Origin: Companilactobacillus kimchii DSM 13961 = JCM 10707
Lineage (GTDB): Bacteria > Bacillota > Bacilli > Lactobacillales > Lactobacillaceae
Reading direction: 5' to 3'
DNA length: 64,000 nucleotides
Assembly: GCF_001435445.1 (NCBI RefSeq)
Contig: NZ_AZDH01000003.1
Location: 136,572 to 200,571, forward strand
The notes below the pieces were generated by a model, which was not told the DNA's origin, searched no databases, and saw nothing but the letters and a program-made list of their open reading frames with translations. Within the stretch, counting starts at the first letter, position 1, and the number at the start of each line of letters is the position of its first letter. This document shows, piece by piece, positions 18,145-27,260 of the stretch. Both the position numbers and the translations under genes were made by a program.

Positions 18145-18706
18145 AGAAGATTCAAGATATTATGAAGAGATCGTTGCTAAAAAGAGAATGTTTGGTGGTA
18201 AAATTTTTGATGTTGATGTAGAACAAGTTGTTTTGCCAAACGGAATCCCTGATATTCGTGAAGTTGTTCAACATCATGGTGCTGTCGCAATTATTCCATT
18301 TACTAATGATGGCAAGATGGTTTTTGTCAGACAATGGCGTACACCTTTAGAACAGGAAACTTTAGAGATTCCTGCCGGTAAAATTGATGAAGACGAGGGT
18401 AGCGACTTGAAGGAAGTTGCCCTACGTGAAATGGATGAAGAGTTAGGACTAACAACTGATAATCTTGAGAAAGTAACAGCTTTCTTTGCCAGTCCAGGAT
18501 ATTCAAATGAGAAGTTGACAGTCTTTAAAGCAACTGATTTGAAAAAAATTGAATTTAAGCGTCCATTAGATCCTGATGAATTTTTAAATGTAGAAGAATT
18601 AACATTATCTGAAGCTAAAGAACAAATTGCTAAAGGTGTTATTTGTGATTCCAAATCAATCTATGCAGTTACTTACTGGGAATTAATGGAAGCAAAGGAA
18701 AAATAA
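18137..18706 (+). CDS. nudF: Nudix hydrolase, ADP-ribose pyrophosphatase
   Basis: A 189-residue hydrolase splitting ADP-ribose to AMP and ribose-5-phosphate. The Nudix box is seen around residues 73-98 with PAGKIDEDE and the catalytic REMDEELGL; FVRQWR before it and FFASPGYSNEKL after it are typical of the ADP-ribose subfamily. The helix of the box looks about two residues longer than the strict consensus. It overlaps the MFS gene and is directly followed by a small membrane-protein gene and mtnN, an order common in lactobacilli. Confidence 0.88.
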   Translation: MSKEDSRYYEEIVAKKRMFGGKIFDVDVEQVVLPNGIPDIREVVQHHGAVAIIPFTNDGKMVFVRQWRTPLEQETLEIPAGKIDEDEGSDLKEVALREMDEELGLTTDNLEKVTAFFASPGYSNEKLTVFKATDLKKIEFKRPLDPDEFLNVEELTLSEAKEQIAKGVICDSKSIYAVTYWELMEAKEK

Positions 18707-18994
18707 ATGTTTTCTAAATTGAAAGATTTTTATCATTCAAAGACTAAACCAGCTGATCAACCGCAGACGGTAGTACGAGCTGATCAGATTGAACAACAAC
18801 AAGAAAAGATGCGCATGCAGGAACGTCGTCGAGCTGAACAAGAGTATGCAAGACAACATCCTGAGCAAATTATTGAAGAAAAAATGCAATCTTTTGATAA
18901 TAAGACAAATCGTTTGAAAAAAAAGTTAAATATTGCCATTATTACAGTATTCGGCCTAATTATCTTAGTGTTTTTAATATTATTTTTTATTTGA
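18707..18994 (+). CDS. Hypothetical tail-anchored coiled-coil protein
   Basis: The 95-residue product is not recognised. The first 70 residues are highly charged and Gln/Glu/Arg-rich (QQQEKMRMQERRRAEQEYAR), predicted helical and possibly coiled coil; a strongly hydrophobic segment fills about residues 74-95 and ends the protein, so it should be anchored by its C-terminus with the charged part in the cytoplasm. The start codon follows the nudF stop directly, and mtnN starts 10 bases after its end, so it belongs to the nudF-mtnN operon. Function unknown. Confidence 0.8.
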   Translation: MFSKLKDFYHSKTKPADQPQTVVRADQIEQQQEKMRMQERRRAEQEYARQHPEQIIEEKMQSFDNKTNRLKKKLNIAIITVFGLIILVFLILFFI

Positions 18995-19004
18995 GGAGTA
19001 AAGT

Positions 19005-19694
19005 ATGAAAATTGGCGTAATCGTTCCAATGGAAGAAGAAATTAAATTAATGAAGGAATCTTTGACTGATGTTAAAAAAGATTCTGTAGCTGGAGTAGAT
19101 ATTACAATCGGTAACTATAAAGATCATCAAGTTTATCTAGCTCAAAGTGGAATTGGTAAAGTACAAGCAGGAATGACAACGACAATTATCAACGAACGTT
19201 ACCAACCAGATTTTATTGTTAATACAGGTTCAGCTGGTGGTATCGGTGAAGGTTTACATATCGGTGATGTTGTTATTTCAGACAGAATGGCTTATCACGA
19301 TGTTGATGCAACTGGTTTTGGTTATAAAGTTGGTCAATTACCTCAACAAGAGCTTTACTTTAATGCAGATAAGACTTATGTTGAAAAAATTGCAGCTGCT
19401 GCTAAGAGAACTGGCTTAACATCACGTGTTGGTTTGATCGTAACAGGAGATCAATTTATTGACGCAGCTGAAAAAATTGCTACAATTAAAAAGTCGTTCC
19501 CAGATGCTTTAGCATCTGAAATGGAAGGTGCAGCTGTGGCTCAAGTCTGTACACAATTCAAGACACCATTCGTTGTTATTCGTTCAATGAGTGATGTTGG
19601 TGACGAAAGTGCTAGTGTAAATTTTGACGAATTTGTTTTACAAGCCGGACGCAAATCAGTAACAATGTTGCTGAACTTTTTAGACCAAGAATAG
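19005..19694 (+). CDS. mtnN: 5'-methylthioadenosine/S-adenosylhomocysteine nucleosidase
   Basis: MtnN (Pfs) cleaves adenine from methylthioadenosine, S-adenosylhomocysteine and 5'-deoxyadenosine, detoxifying SAM by-products and feeding the LuxS route. The 229-residue protein begins MKIGVIVPMEEE (catalytic Glu near residue 12), has NTGSAGG near residue 74 and the C-terminal SEMEGAAVAQV and SMSDVGD motifs that hold the ribose and the catalytic Asp. A TGAGGAG ribosome binding site precedes it. A cysteine desulfurase gene follows after 12 bases. Confidence 0.96.
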   Translation: MKIGVIVPMEEEIKLMKESLTDVKKDSVAGVDITIGNYKDHQVYLAQSGIGKVQAGMTTTIINERYQPDFIVNTGSAGGIGEGLHIGDVVISDRMAYHDVDATGFGYKVGQLPQQELYFNADKTYVEKIAAAAKRTGLTSRVGLIVTGDQFIDAAEKIATIKKSFPDALASEMEGAAVAQVCTQFKTPFVVIRSMSDVGDESASVNFDEFVLQAGRKSVTMLLNFLDQE

Positions 19695-19706
19695 AGGGGA
19701 TTTATT

Positions 19707-20855
19707 GTGGCATTTGTTTATTTAGATAATGCTGCTACGACACCAATGGCTACATCTGTAGTCGATGTGATCAGCGACCAAATGGCAAACAACTTTGGTA
19801 ATGCTTCTGCTACCAATTATTTTGGACGCCAAGCTCGTAAAGTTTTAGATGAAAGTCGGCATGTAATTGCTCAAAGTATCAACGCAAAAGATTCAGAAGT
19901 GGTCTTTACAAGTGGTGGTACCGAAAGTGACAATACGGCTGTCATTGAAACAGCTTTATCTAGACAAAAATTAGGAAAACATATTATAACAACGGCGATT
20001 GAACATGAAGCTATTTTGAAACCATTAGCCTACTTGGAATCACTTGGCTTTGAAGTTACTTATCTTAAACCTAATGAACGTGGCGAGGTCACTGTTCAAC
20101 AAGTTAAAGATGCTTTGCGTGACGATACTATCTTAGTAACAATCATGTATGGTAATAATGAAGTAGGTTCAATGAATCCTATTAAGGAAATTGGTGAATT
20201 ATTAAAAGATCATCAAGCCTTTTTCCATACGGATGCTGTGCAAGCTTATGGCATGGAAGATATTGATGTCAAAGCTGAACATATTGATATGCTTTCAACA
20301 TCAGCACATAAAATCAATGGTCCTAAGTTTATCGGCTTTTTATATATTAATGACGATATTCATATTCCGTCTTTTGTTAAGGGTGGAGATCAAGAAACTA
20401 AACGTCGTGCGGGGACTGAAAATGTACCTGCTATCGCTGGTTTTGCTAAAGCAGTGCAATTGATTACACCTGATGAAAAAAAGGCTCGCCAGACTCGTTA
20501 TTTTGGTTTCAAACAAAAGATTCAAGAAATCTTGAAGGAAAACAATATTCCTTTTGGAATCAATGGACCTACTGACAGTCATGCATTAAATCATGTGATG
20601 AATTTGTATTTGCCAGGTATTGATCGTGGGGTCTTGTTGACTCGCTTGGATCTTGAAGGTTTTGCCATTTCTGGTGGTTCTGCATGTACAGCTGGTAGTT
20701 TGGAACCTTCACATGTCTTAGTGGCAATGTTTGGTGAGGATAGTCCTAAAATCAATGATTCAGTGCGAATCAGTTTTGGTAAGGATAATACCGAAGCTGA
20801 AATTGTTAAATTTACAAATAAGTTAGTAGATATCGTTTCCGACTTGACTAATTAA
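19707..20855 (+). CDS. Cysteine desulfurase (NifS/IscS family)
   Basis: A 382-residue PLP enzyme that takes sulfur from cysteine as a persulfide. It begins with YLDNAATTPM, has the PLP lysine in STSAHKINGPKFIG near residue 204 and the active-site Cys in SGGSACTAGSLEPSH near residue 325. The start is GTG with AGGGGAT upstream. The position just before DUF1831 and mnmA suggests that it supplies sulfur for tRNA 2-thiouridine, as this arrangement is conserved in lactobacilli; that pairing is inferred from context. Confidence 0.93.
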   Translation: MAFVYLDNAATTPMATSVVDVISDQMANNFGNASATNYFGRQARKVLDESRHVIAQSINAKDSEVVFTSGGTESDNTAVIETALSRQKLGKHIITTAIEHEAILKPLAYLESLGFEVTYLKPNERGEVTVQQVKDALRDDTILVTIMYGNNEVGSMNPIKEIGELLKDHQAFFHTDAVQAYGMEDIDVKAEHIDMLSTSAHKINGPKFIGFLYINDDIHIPSFVKGGDQETKRRAGTENVPAIAGFAKAVQLITPDEKKARQTRYFGFKQKIQEILKENNIPFGINGPTDSHALNHVMNLYLPGIDRGVLLTRLDLEGFAISGGSACTAGSLEPSHVLVAMFGEDSPKINDSVRISFGKDNTEAEIVKFTNKLVDIVSDLTN

Positions 20856-20909
20856 TTAATTTTATTCAAACTTATAACTAATAATGATTATTTATAAGGG
20901 ATGATAAAT

Positions 20910-21245
20910 ATGGATAAAAAACAAGCTCAAGTACTTGGAGATCAAGAGATTTATGAATTGAGTTCTGAGGTTAAACGTTATTCACTAATGGATAGTGGTT
21001 TTAAAGAAACTAACAAGGGTGGATTCCGTCTGGAACATCCACTTAATGGAACTTCTCCATATGCAGCAAGATTTTTTGTTAAGGCTGTTGTTAGTAAAGA
21101 TTTAGATAGTTTGAAACTATCAATTACCGATAAAAGCGGTATGCACAATATTAATATCTTTAAATTGAAAGATTCCGAAGAGGAAATCAAAGATTATAGA
21201 TATTTGATGGACTTTTTGAAAGAAAAAAACGTATTAGCAAAATAA
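20910..21245 (+). CDS. DUF1831 family protein
   Basis: A 111-residue soluble protein with no catalytic motif that I recognise. Similar DUF1831 proteins sit between the desulfurase and mnmA in lactic acid bacteria, which hints at a role in sulfur transfer or tRNA modification. ATG at 20910 is chosen over ATG at 20901 since AAGGG (20896-20900) touches the latter and lies 9 bases from the former. mnmA follows after 13 bases. Confidence 0.85.
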   Translation: MDKKQAQVLGDQEIYELSSEVKRYSLMDSGFKETNKGGFRLEHPLNGTSPYAARFFVKAVVSKDLDSLKLSITDKSGMHNINIFKLKDSEEEIKDYRYLMDFLKEKNVLAK

Positions 21246-21249
21246 ATGA

Positions 21250-22377
<1,128 letters not shown>

Positions 22378-22388
22378 TGATAAAAAAT

Positions 22389-22454
22389 AAACATCTGTTA
22401 GAGGTTGTATACACATGGATAATACGTGTGTATCTCTAACAGATGTTTTTTATT
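22389..22454 (+). terminator. Long bulged terminator after mnmA
   Basis: AAACATCTGTTAGAG (22389-22403) pairs perfectly with CTCTAACAGATGTTT (22434-22448), and ATACACA (22409-22415) with TGTGTAT (22427-22433), giving 22 base pairs with a five-base bulge on the left arm. TTTTTTATTTT follows. It is much longer than the other terminators here. Confidence 0.85.
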
Positions 22455-22538
22455 TTCTGTAAAAGTTGGGCTTAACTTGAAAAAAGATACTAAAAAATCC
22501 ATAATTGTAATTAATTAACTTTGTAAGGTGAGAGAAAA

Positions 22539-23189
22539 ATGGAATTGTATTTTGTCAGACATGGAAAGACCCAATGGAATTTAGAGGGAAAATATCAGGG
22601 TGGACATGGGGATTCACCTTTATTGTCAGAAAGCTTGCATGATATTGGTTTGTTAGCAAAACGTTTGGAAGATGTGGAAATTGATCATATGTATTCAAGT
22701 CCACTACCACGAGCAAAAACGACAGCTGAAACTTTAATCAAAGATTTGCACCGTGACATTGACCTGTCTATTGTAAGTGATTTACGCGAGTTCGACTTAG
22801 GTATTATGGAGGGTCGTAAATTTTCAGAGTTAGAGCGGGAAATGCCTGAAGTAATTTATGCTTTTAGACATCAGCCTAAGGATTACGACTATGATTTAAT
22901 TCGCGGAGAATCTTTTGAAGAGGTAGCACAAAGAACTACAGGAGCTGTGCAAAGGATTGTTGAAGCCAATCACGAAAAAGGTAGTGTTGTGATTGTTAGT
23001 CACGGTGCTGCGTTAGTCACAATGATTCAGTCATTATTAGGAACAAACGTCGACAATATTAGAAAAGACGGCGGCTTATCAAATACAAGTTTGACACATT
23101 TACAATATAAAGATGGCCAGTACAAATTGGTCGAATGGAATGAAACGGGATACTTACACAAGAAACTTGAGAGTTCCGATACGATTTGA
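22539..23189 (+). CDS. Histidine phosphatase (phosphoglycerate mutase-like)
   Basis: A 216-residue member of the histidine phosphatase superfamily. The catalytic RHG motif is in FVRHGKTQWN (His near residue 7) and the second His in VSHGAALVTM near residue 153. Members act on diverse phosphorylated small molecules, so the substrate is not assigned; glycolytic dPGM is unlikely given the sequence. AAGGTGAGAG serves as ribosome binding site. It precedes a TPR gene by 8 bases. Confidence 0.87.
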   Translation: MELYFVRHGKTQWNLEGKYQGGHGDSPLLSESLHDIGLLAKRLEDVEIDHMYSSPLPRAKTTAETLIKDLHRDIDLSIVSDLREFDLGIMEGRKFSELEREMPEVIYAFRHQPKDYDYDLIRGESFEEVAQRTTGAVQRIVEANHEKGSVVIVSHGAALVTMIQSLLGTNVDNIRKDGGLSNTSLTHLQYKDGQYKLVEWNETGYLHKKLESSDTI

Positions 23190-23197
23190 GGTATTAG

Positions 23198-23860
23198 ATG
23201 GATAAAAAGGCAGAAAAATTATTTAACGATGGCAATAAACAAGAGGCAATTAAATTACTAGTTGCTGATTTAAATAAAAATCCCAAACAGTTGCCAGAAA
23301 TTTTACAATTATCAACTTATTTAGTGCAAGCTGGAGATTTGGAACAAGCTGAAGAACTTTTAGCTCGTTCTTTAGAGATGTTTAAAGATAATCAAGATTT
23401 ACTTTATAATTTGGGAAATGTTTATTATTTAGCTGATAAGTATGATAAGGCTAATCAAATTTTTCAGAATTTGATTGATGATAATTATGCTTTTGAAGCT
23501 TATTTTATGATGGCTAAAACATTGGATCAGCAGGGTAAACGTCAATTGGCAATTATGTATGCTTTGACGGCTGTTGAAAAATCCCCCCAAGATTTACAAG
23601 CCAATGAATTATTAGCCGATTTATTGCTTGCTAACGGTAATTTTGATGAGGCCTTAGGATTTTACAGAACTGCTAATGAAATCCATCCAGGGGCCAAGAA
23701 TTACTTTAATATGGCATTGTGTGCAATGAATCTTAAGCGAGACTATCAAAACTACTTAAATGAGTCTAAAAAGTTAGATCAAGCTTATTATTTGAAACAT
23801 GAAAAAAAATTAGCTGATCTCCAAGAATTTATTAAACAACAAGGAGAGAAGAATGACTGA
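23198..23860 (+). CDS. Tetratricopeptide repeat protein
   Basis: A 220-residue soluble protein made of helical TPR units: for example DLLYNLGNVYYLADKYDKANQ around residues 67-88, followed by further repeats to about residue 190. TPR proteins act as protein-binding scaffolds; the partner is unknown. The last 8 bases overlap recD2, a linkage often seen in Firmicutes, where a TPR gene is upstream of recD2. Confidence 0.85.
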   Translation: MDKKAEKLFNDGNKQEAIKLLVADLNKNPKQLPEILQLSTYLVQAGDLEQAEELLARSLEMFKDNQDLLYNLGNVYYLADKYDKANQIFQNLIDDNYAFEAYFMMAKTLDQQGKRQLAIMYALTAVEKSPQDLQANELLADLLLANGNFDEALGFYRTANEIHPGAKNYFNMALCAMNLKRDYQNYLNESKKLDQAYYLKHEKKLADLQEFIKQQGEKND

Positions 23861-26234
23861 AAATGATAAACAGTATTTTGTTGGTACCGTTAAAGCCATT
23901 TTCTTCGAGAACCCTGAGAATTTATTCAAAATTTTTACGATTAAAATTAAAAAGACCAACACAGATTGGGATGCTAATGATATTGTCGTAACCGGTAGTT
24001 TTGGTGAAATTTCAGAGGAAGAGGAATATCGTTTTGAAGGCAACATGGTTGACCACCCAAAATACGGTAAACAATTTCAAGCCACTTCTTACAAACGTAG
24101 TCGTCCCAGTGGGCGTAAAGAACTGATTAGTTTCTTCTCCAGTGATGAATTTCCCGGCATTGGTAAAAAGAAAGCTGAAAAAATTGTTGATGAACTAGGG
24201 GAGAATGCAATTGATAAGATTTTGCAAGATCCTCATGCTCTAGATTTTTTGAAATTAGGTGAGGAAAAAACTAACAATATCGTTGATCAGATTTCTAAAA
24301 ATCATCTGACTGAACAAGTATTGTACCAATTAAATAATTATGGTTTTGGTACAACTTTAAGTGTCCGTATTTTTCAAAAGTATGGTGCGCAGACATTGGA
24401 TAAGATTACAGAAGACCCATATCAGTTAGTTTTGGATGTTAAAGGCGTTGGTTTTAAGCGTGCTGATGAATTAGCCAAGCGTTTGGGCATCACAGGTGAT
24501 GATCCCCGAAGAATTAAGGGTGCTTTGATACAAATGGTTAGTTTGATCATCAACGAGACAGGTGATACTTTTGTGCTTCAGGATGATCTGATCAAGCGTG
24601 CAAGCGGCGTTTTGAATGCTAATTCGACTCCGGATTTAAATAAAAAATTATTATCAGGATTGAAGAAGTTAGTCAATGATGGAGCCTTAGCAGTTGAAGA
24701 TGGGCATGTCTACGAAAAAAGTTTGTCTGATAGTGAATGGTCGATCGCTCAGTCACTTAAAATGATTACTGATACTTTTAAAGGAGTGGAATGGACCAAA
24801 CGTCAATTCAAAAAAGAATTGAAACATGTTGAGAAGACTTTTAAAGTTCAATATGACGAATCGCAAGAAAGGGCCATTGAACAATCGTTGACCCATTCGA
24901 TATTCCTCTTAACCGGTGGTCCTGGAACTGGTAAAACCACTATTATAAATGCTATTGTGTCGTCTTACGCTAAGTTAAACGATGCAACACTTGACCCCAG
25001 TTCGGAAGATTATGCAATTGCTTTGGCTGCACCAACAGGTCGAGCCGCTAAACACATGGGGGAGTCAACTGGTTTACCGGCAATGACAATTCACCGTTTG
25101 CTAGGTTTAACTGGAACTGAGGATGATGAATTTGCGGAACCAACTTTAGATTGTAAACTTTTGATCATTGATGAGATGTCTATGGTTGATACGAAACTCT
25201 TTAGAACACTGATTAATGCAGTACAGCCTGGGACACAGGTTGTACTTGTAGGAGATAAAGATCAGTTGCCATCAGTAGGGCCAGGACAAGTATTTTCTGA
25301 TTTAATCAACAGTGATGCTTTTCCAACGACAATTTTGAATGAAATTCATCGACAGGATGAAGATTCAACTATTATTCAATTAGCACATGATATCAACGAA
25401 GGAATTATTGATGACACTATTTTTCAAAATAAGGCCGATCGAAGTTTTATCAATTGTAATAGTCGAAATGTTCCCGAAGTTTTGTCACAAATTATCAGTA
25501 AATCTGGAGATCGTGGTTTTGATATTGCGGATGTTCAAGTCTTAGCACCGATGTATCGTGGTCAAGCAGGGATAGATAATTTGAATGTTGTTATTCAAAA
25601 TGTTGTGAATCCAATGGCACCCAAGCGTAAAGAAGTTTCTGTTGGCAATACGAAGTATCGAATTAATGACAAAGTTGTTTATTTGGTTAATACTCCAGAA
25701 GACAATGTCTTTAACGGTGAGATTGGTAAAATTGTCGGGATAATTTTGGCTAAGGAGAACACCGATCACGTTGATAAGCTGATTATCGATTTTGACGGTA
25801 ATGAAGTTTCATTAGATCGTAAAGATTGGCTTAATATTTCCTTGGCTTATTGTACGTCAATTCATAAGGCACAGGGTTCTGAGTTTGAAATGGTTATTTT
25901 GCCTTTAGTTAATGAAGAGTCAAGAATGTTACGTCGTAATTTACTGTATACAGCGGTAACTCGTTCGAGACGTCTTTTGATCATGGTTGGTGACCGTTCA
26001 GCTTTTGAAAGATCAATTCGTGATCAATCGAATGAACGTCAGACAACTTTAAAAGAACGAATTTTTGATACTTTTAAAATTAAACCTAAAAAAGAAGAGA
26101 CTGAAGAAGAGGAAATCATGGAACCAAAGGATTATCATTTGACTTTGTATATGGTAATGAATAATTCTATAGATCCAATGATTGGTATGGATAGTGTAAC
26201 TCCATATAGTTTTCTCGAAAAAAATAACGCCTAG
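23853..26234 (+). CDS. recD2: ATP-dependent helicase RecD2
   Basis: A 793-residue 5'-3' superfamily 1B DNA helicase without RecBC partners. The N-terminal region (about residues 1-300) has OB-like and helix-hairpin-helix parts (PGIGKKKAEKIV near residue 105); the Walker A motif GGPGTGKTT is near residues 354-362, Walker B is LLIIDEMSMVD near residue 437, and the C-terminal motif has CTSIHKAQGSEF near residue 670. Bacillus RecD2 works in replication-fork maintenance and mismatch repair. The last 35 residues are an acidic tail. It ends inside the shared terminator. Confidence 0.94.
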   Translation: MTENDKQYFVGTVKAIFFENPENLFKIFTIKIKKTNTDWDANDIVVTGSFGEISEEEEYRFEGNMVDHPKYGKQFQATSYKRSRPSGRKELISFFSSDEFPGIGKKKAEKIVDELGENAIDKILQDPHALDFLKLGEEKTNNIVDQISKNHLTEQVLYQLNNYGFGTTLSVRIFQKYGAQTLDKITEDPYQLVLDVKGVGFKRADELAKRLGITGDDPRRIKGALIQMVSLIINETGDTFVLQDDLIKRASGVLNANSTPDLNKKLLSGLKKLVNDGALAVEDGHVYEKSLSDSEWSIAQSLKMITDTFKGVEWTKRQFKKELKHVEKTFKVQYDESQERAIEQSLTHSIFLLTGGPGTGKTTIINAIVSSYAKLNDATLDPSSEDYAIALAAPTGRAAKHMGESTGLPAMTIHRLLGLTGTEDDEFAEPTLDCKLLIIDEMSMVDTKLFRTLINAVQPGTQVVLVGDKDQLPSVGPGQVFSDLINSDAFPTTILNEIHRQDEDSTIIQLAHDINEGIIDDTIFQNKADRSFINCNSRNVPEVLSQIISKSGDRGFDIADVQVLAPMYRGQAGIDNLNVVIQNVVNPMAPKRKEVSVGNTKYRINDKVVYLVNTPEDNVFNGEIGKIVGIILAKENTDHVDKLIIDFDGNEVSLDRKDWLNISLAYCTSIHKAQGSEFEMVILPLVNEESRMLRRNLLYTAVTRSRRLLIMVGDRSAFERSIRDQSNERQTTLKERIFDTFKIKPKKEETEEEEIMEPKDYHLTLYMVMNNSIDPMIGMDSVTPYSFLEKNNA

Positions 26235-26268
26235 TGTGATTTGTAATCACATTAAGCGTTATTTTTTA
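26222..26268. terminator. Bidirectional terminator between recD2 and dagK
   Basis: AATAACGC (26223-26230) pairs with GCGTTATT (26256-26263) and TAGTGTGATT (26232-26241) with AATCACATTA (26245-26254). T-runs stand on both sides (TTTTTT on plus, TTTTTTT on minus), so it can stop both convergent genes, whose stop codons both lie within the stem. Confidence 0.85.
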
Positions 26269-27205
26269 TAGGCAACCAAAATGGATGTTGACTGGTTTCA
26301 AAATTAAAATCAAATTCGTGTTGATTTAATTCCTCACCATCCATTTGACCATGTTGTTTGGTGTAATTCTTTAGTTCAAACTGTTCAGTTTCAATATGCC
26401 AAACATTTTTATCCTGTAAGTGTGAGCCATTTGCTAACAATCTGGTCAATAATTTAATAAGCTTTGGTGTACTGATTTTCTTAACTACGACCAAATTCAG
26501 ATGGTGGTTAAAGGGAGTAGCAGTAGGGTCAATAGCAAAACCACCACCAAAATAGGGATGATTAGTTGCAACAACAACGTAGGCAGAATTGAAGTGTTTT
26601 TGATGTTGTTGGTAATTGACATCCAATCCAAAGGCCTTCTGACGTTTAAGTACCTTCAACAGGTTGGTGAAATAGGAGAGCGTTCCTAATCCTAAATTAT
26701 TGAGAAATTCTTTTCTTTCTGAATGATTAGTGTAATAGACGGTGCTAGCGTCAAAACCGATTCCAATATTATTGATAAAATAATGAGAAAAGGTTTTACT
26801 AGTAGCTTTCCCAACATCAATCATTCGTGGCTCTTTCAAAGAAAGGATGGCTTGCATTAAAATGACTGGGTCTTTGGTTTTTAATTTAATACCACGACAA
26901 AAGTCATTACCAGAGCCACCAGGAATATAGCCTAAAGCAGTATCTGGATAGTTAGAAGCCTTAACACCGTTAACAGCCTGATTTAAAGTACCATCGCCAC
27001 CGATGACAACAATTTTATTATTTTGATGAAGATTGGCTAATTGTTTAGCGATTCTTTGACCATCACCATCACATTTAGTTAAGTGAACCTCATACGGAAT
27101 GTCTATTTTGTTTAAAAAGCTTGTAACTTTGTTGCAAGCTTTTTGAGCACGTCCACTTCCAGCATGATGATTTAAAATTATTTCGATTCTTTCAGTTTTT
27201 TCCAT
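26252..27205 (-). CDS. dagK: Diacylglycerol/lipid kinase (DagK/YegS family)
   Basis: A 317-residue soluble lipid kinase. The catalytic loop GGDGTLNQAVNG near residue 65 and GYIPGGSGNDFCRG near residue 95 are diagnostic of the DAGK catalytic domain; in Gram-positives the enzyme returns diacylglycerol from lipoteichoic acid synthesis to phosphatidic acid. ATG at 27205 (MEKTERIEI) is preceded by AAAGGG at 7 bases; the reading frame stays open further upstream into rnjA, but that part has no homology-like character. It follows rnjA with a terminator hairpin in between. Confidence 0.9.
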   Translation of the reverse strand: MEKTERIEIILNHHAGSGRAQKACNKVTSFLNKIDIPYEVHLTKCDGDGQRIAKQLANLHQNNKIVVIGGDGTLNQAVNGVKASNYPDTALGYIPGGSGNDFCRGIKLKTKDPVILMQAILSLKEPRMIDVGKATSKTFSHYFINNIGIGFDASTVYYTNHSERKEFLNNLGLGTLSYFTNLLKVLKRQKAFGLDVNYQQHQKHFNSAYVVVATNHPYFGGGFAIDPTATPFNHHLNLVVVKKISTPKLIKLLTRLLANGSHLQDKNVWHIETEQFELKNYTKQHGQMDGEELNQHEFDFNFETSQHPFWLPIKNNA

Positions 27206-27222
27206 TTTGTAACCCTTTAAAT

Positions 27223-27250
27223 AAAAAAAGTAGATCATGTGATCTACTTT
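27223..27250 (-). terminator. Terminator or attenuator between rnjA and dagK
   Basis: AAAGTAGATCA and TGATCTACTTT form a perfect 11-bp stem (27227-27237 with 27240-27250) with a 2-base loop in DNA terms (in RNA, a 4-base loop), followed on the minus strand by TTTTTTT. It ends rnjA transcripts just before the dagK ribosome binding site, so dagK depends on read-through or a promoter I do not see. Confidence 0.8.
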
Positions 27251-27260
27251 AAAATTGAAT

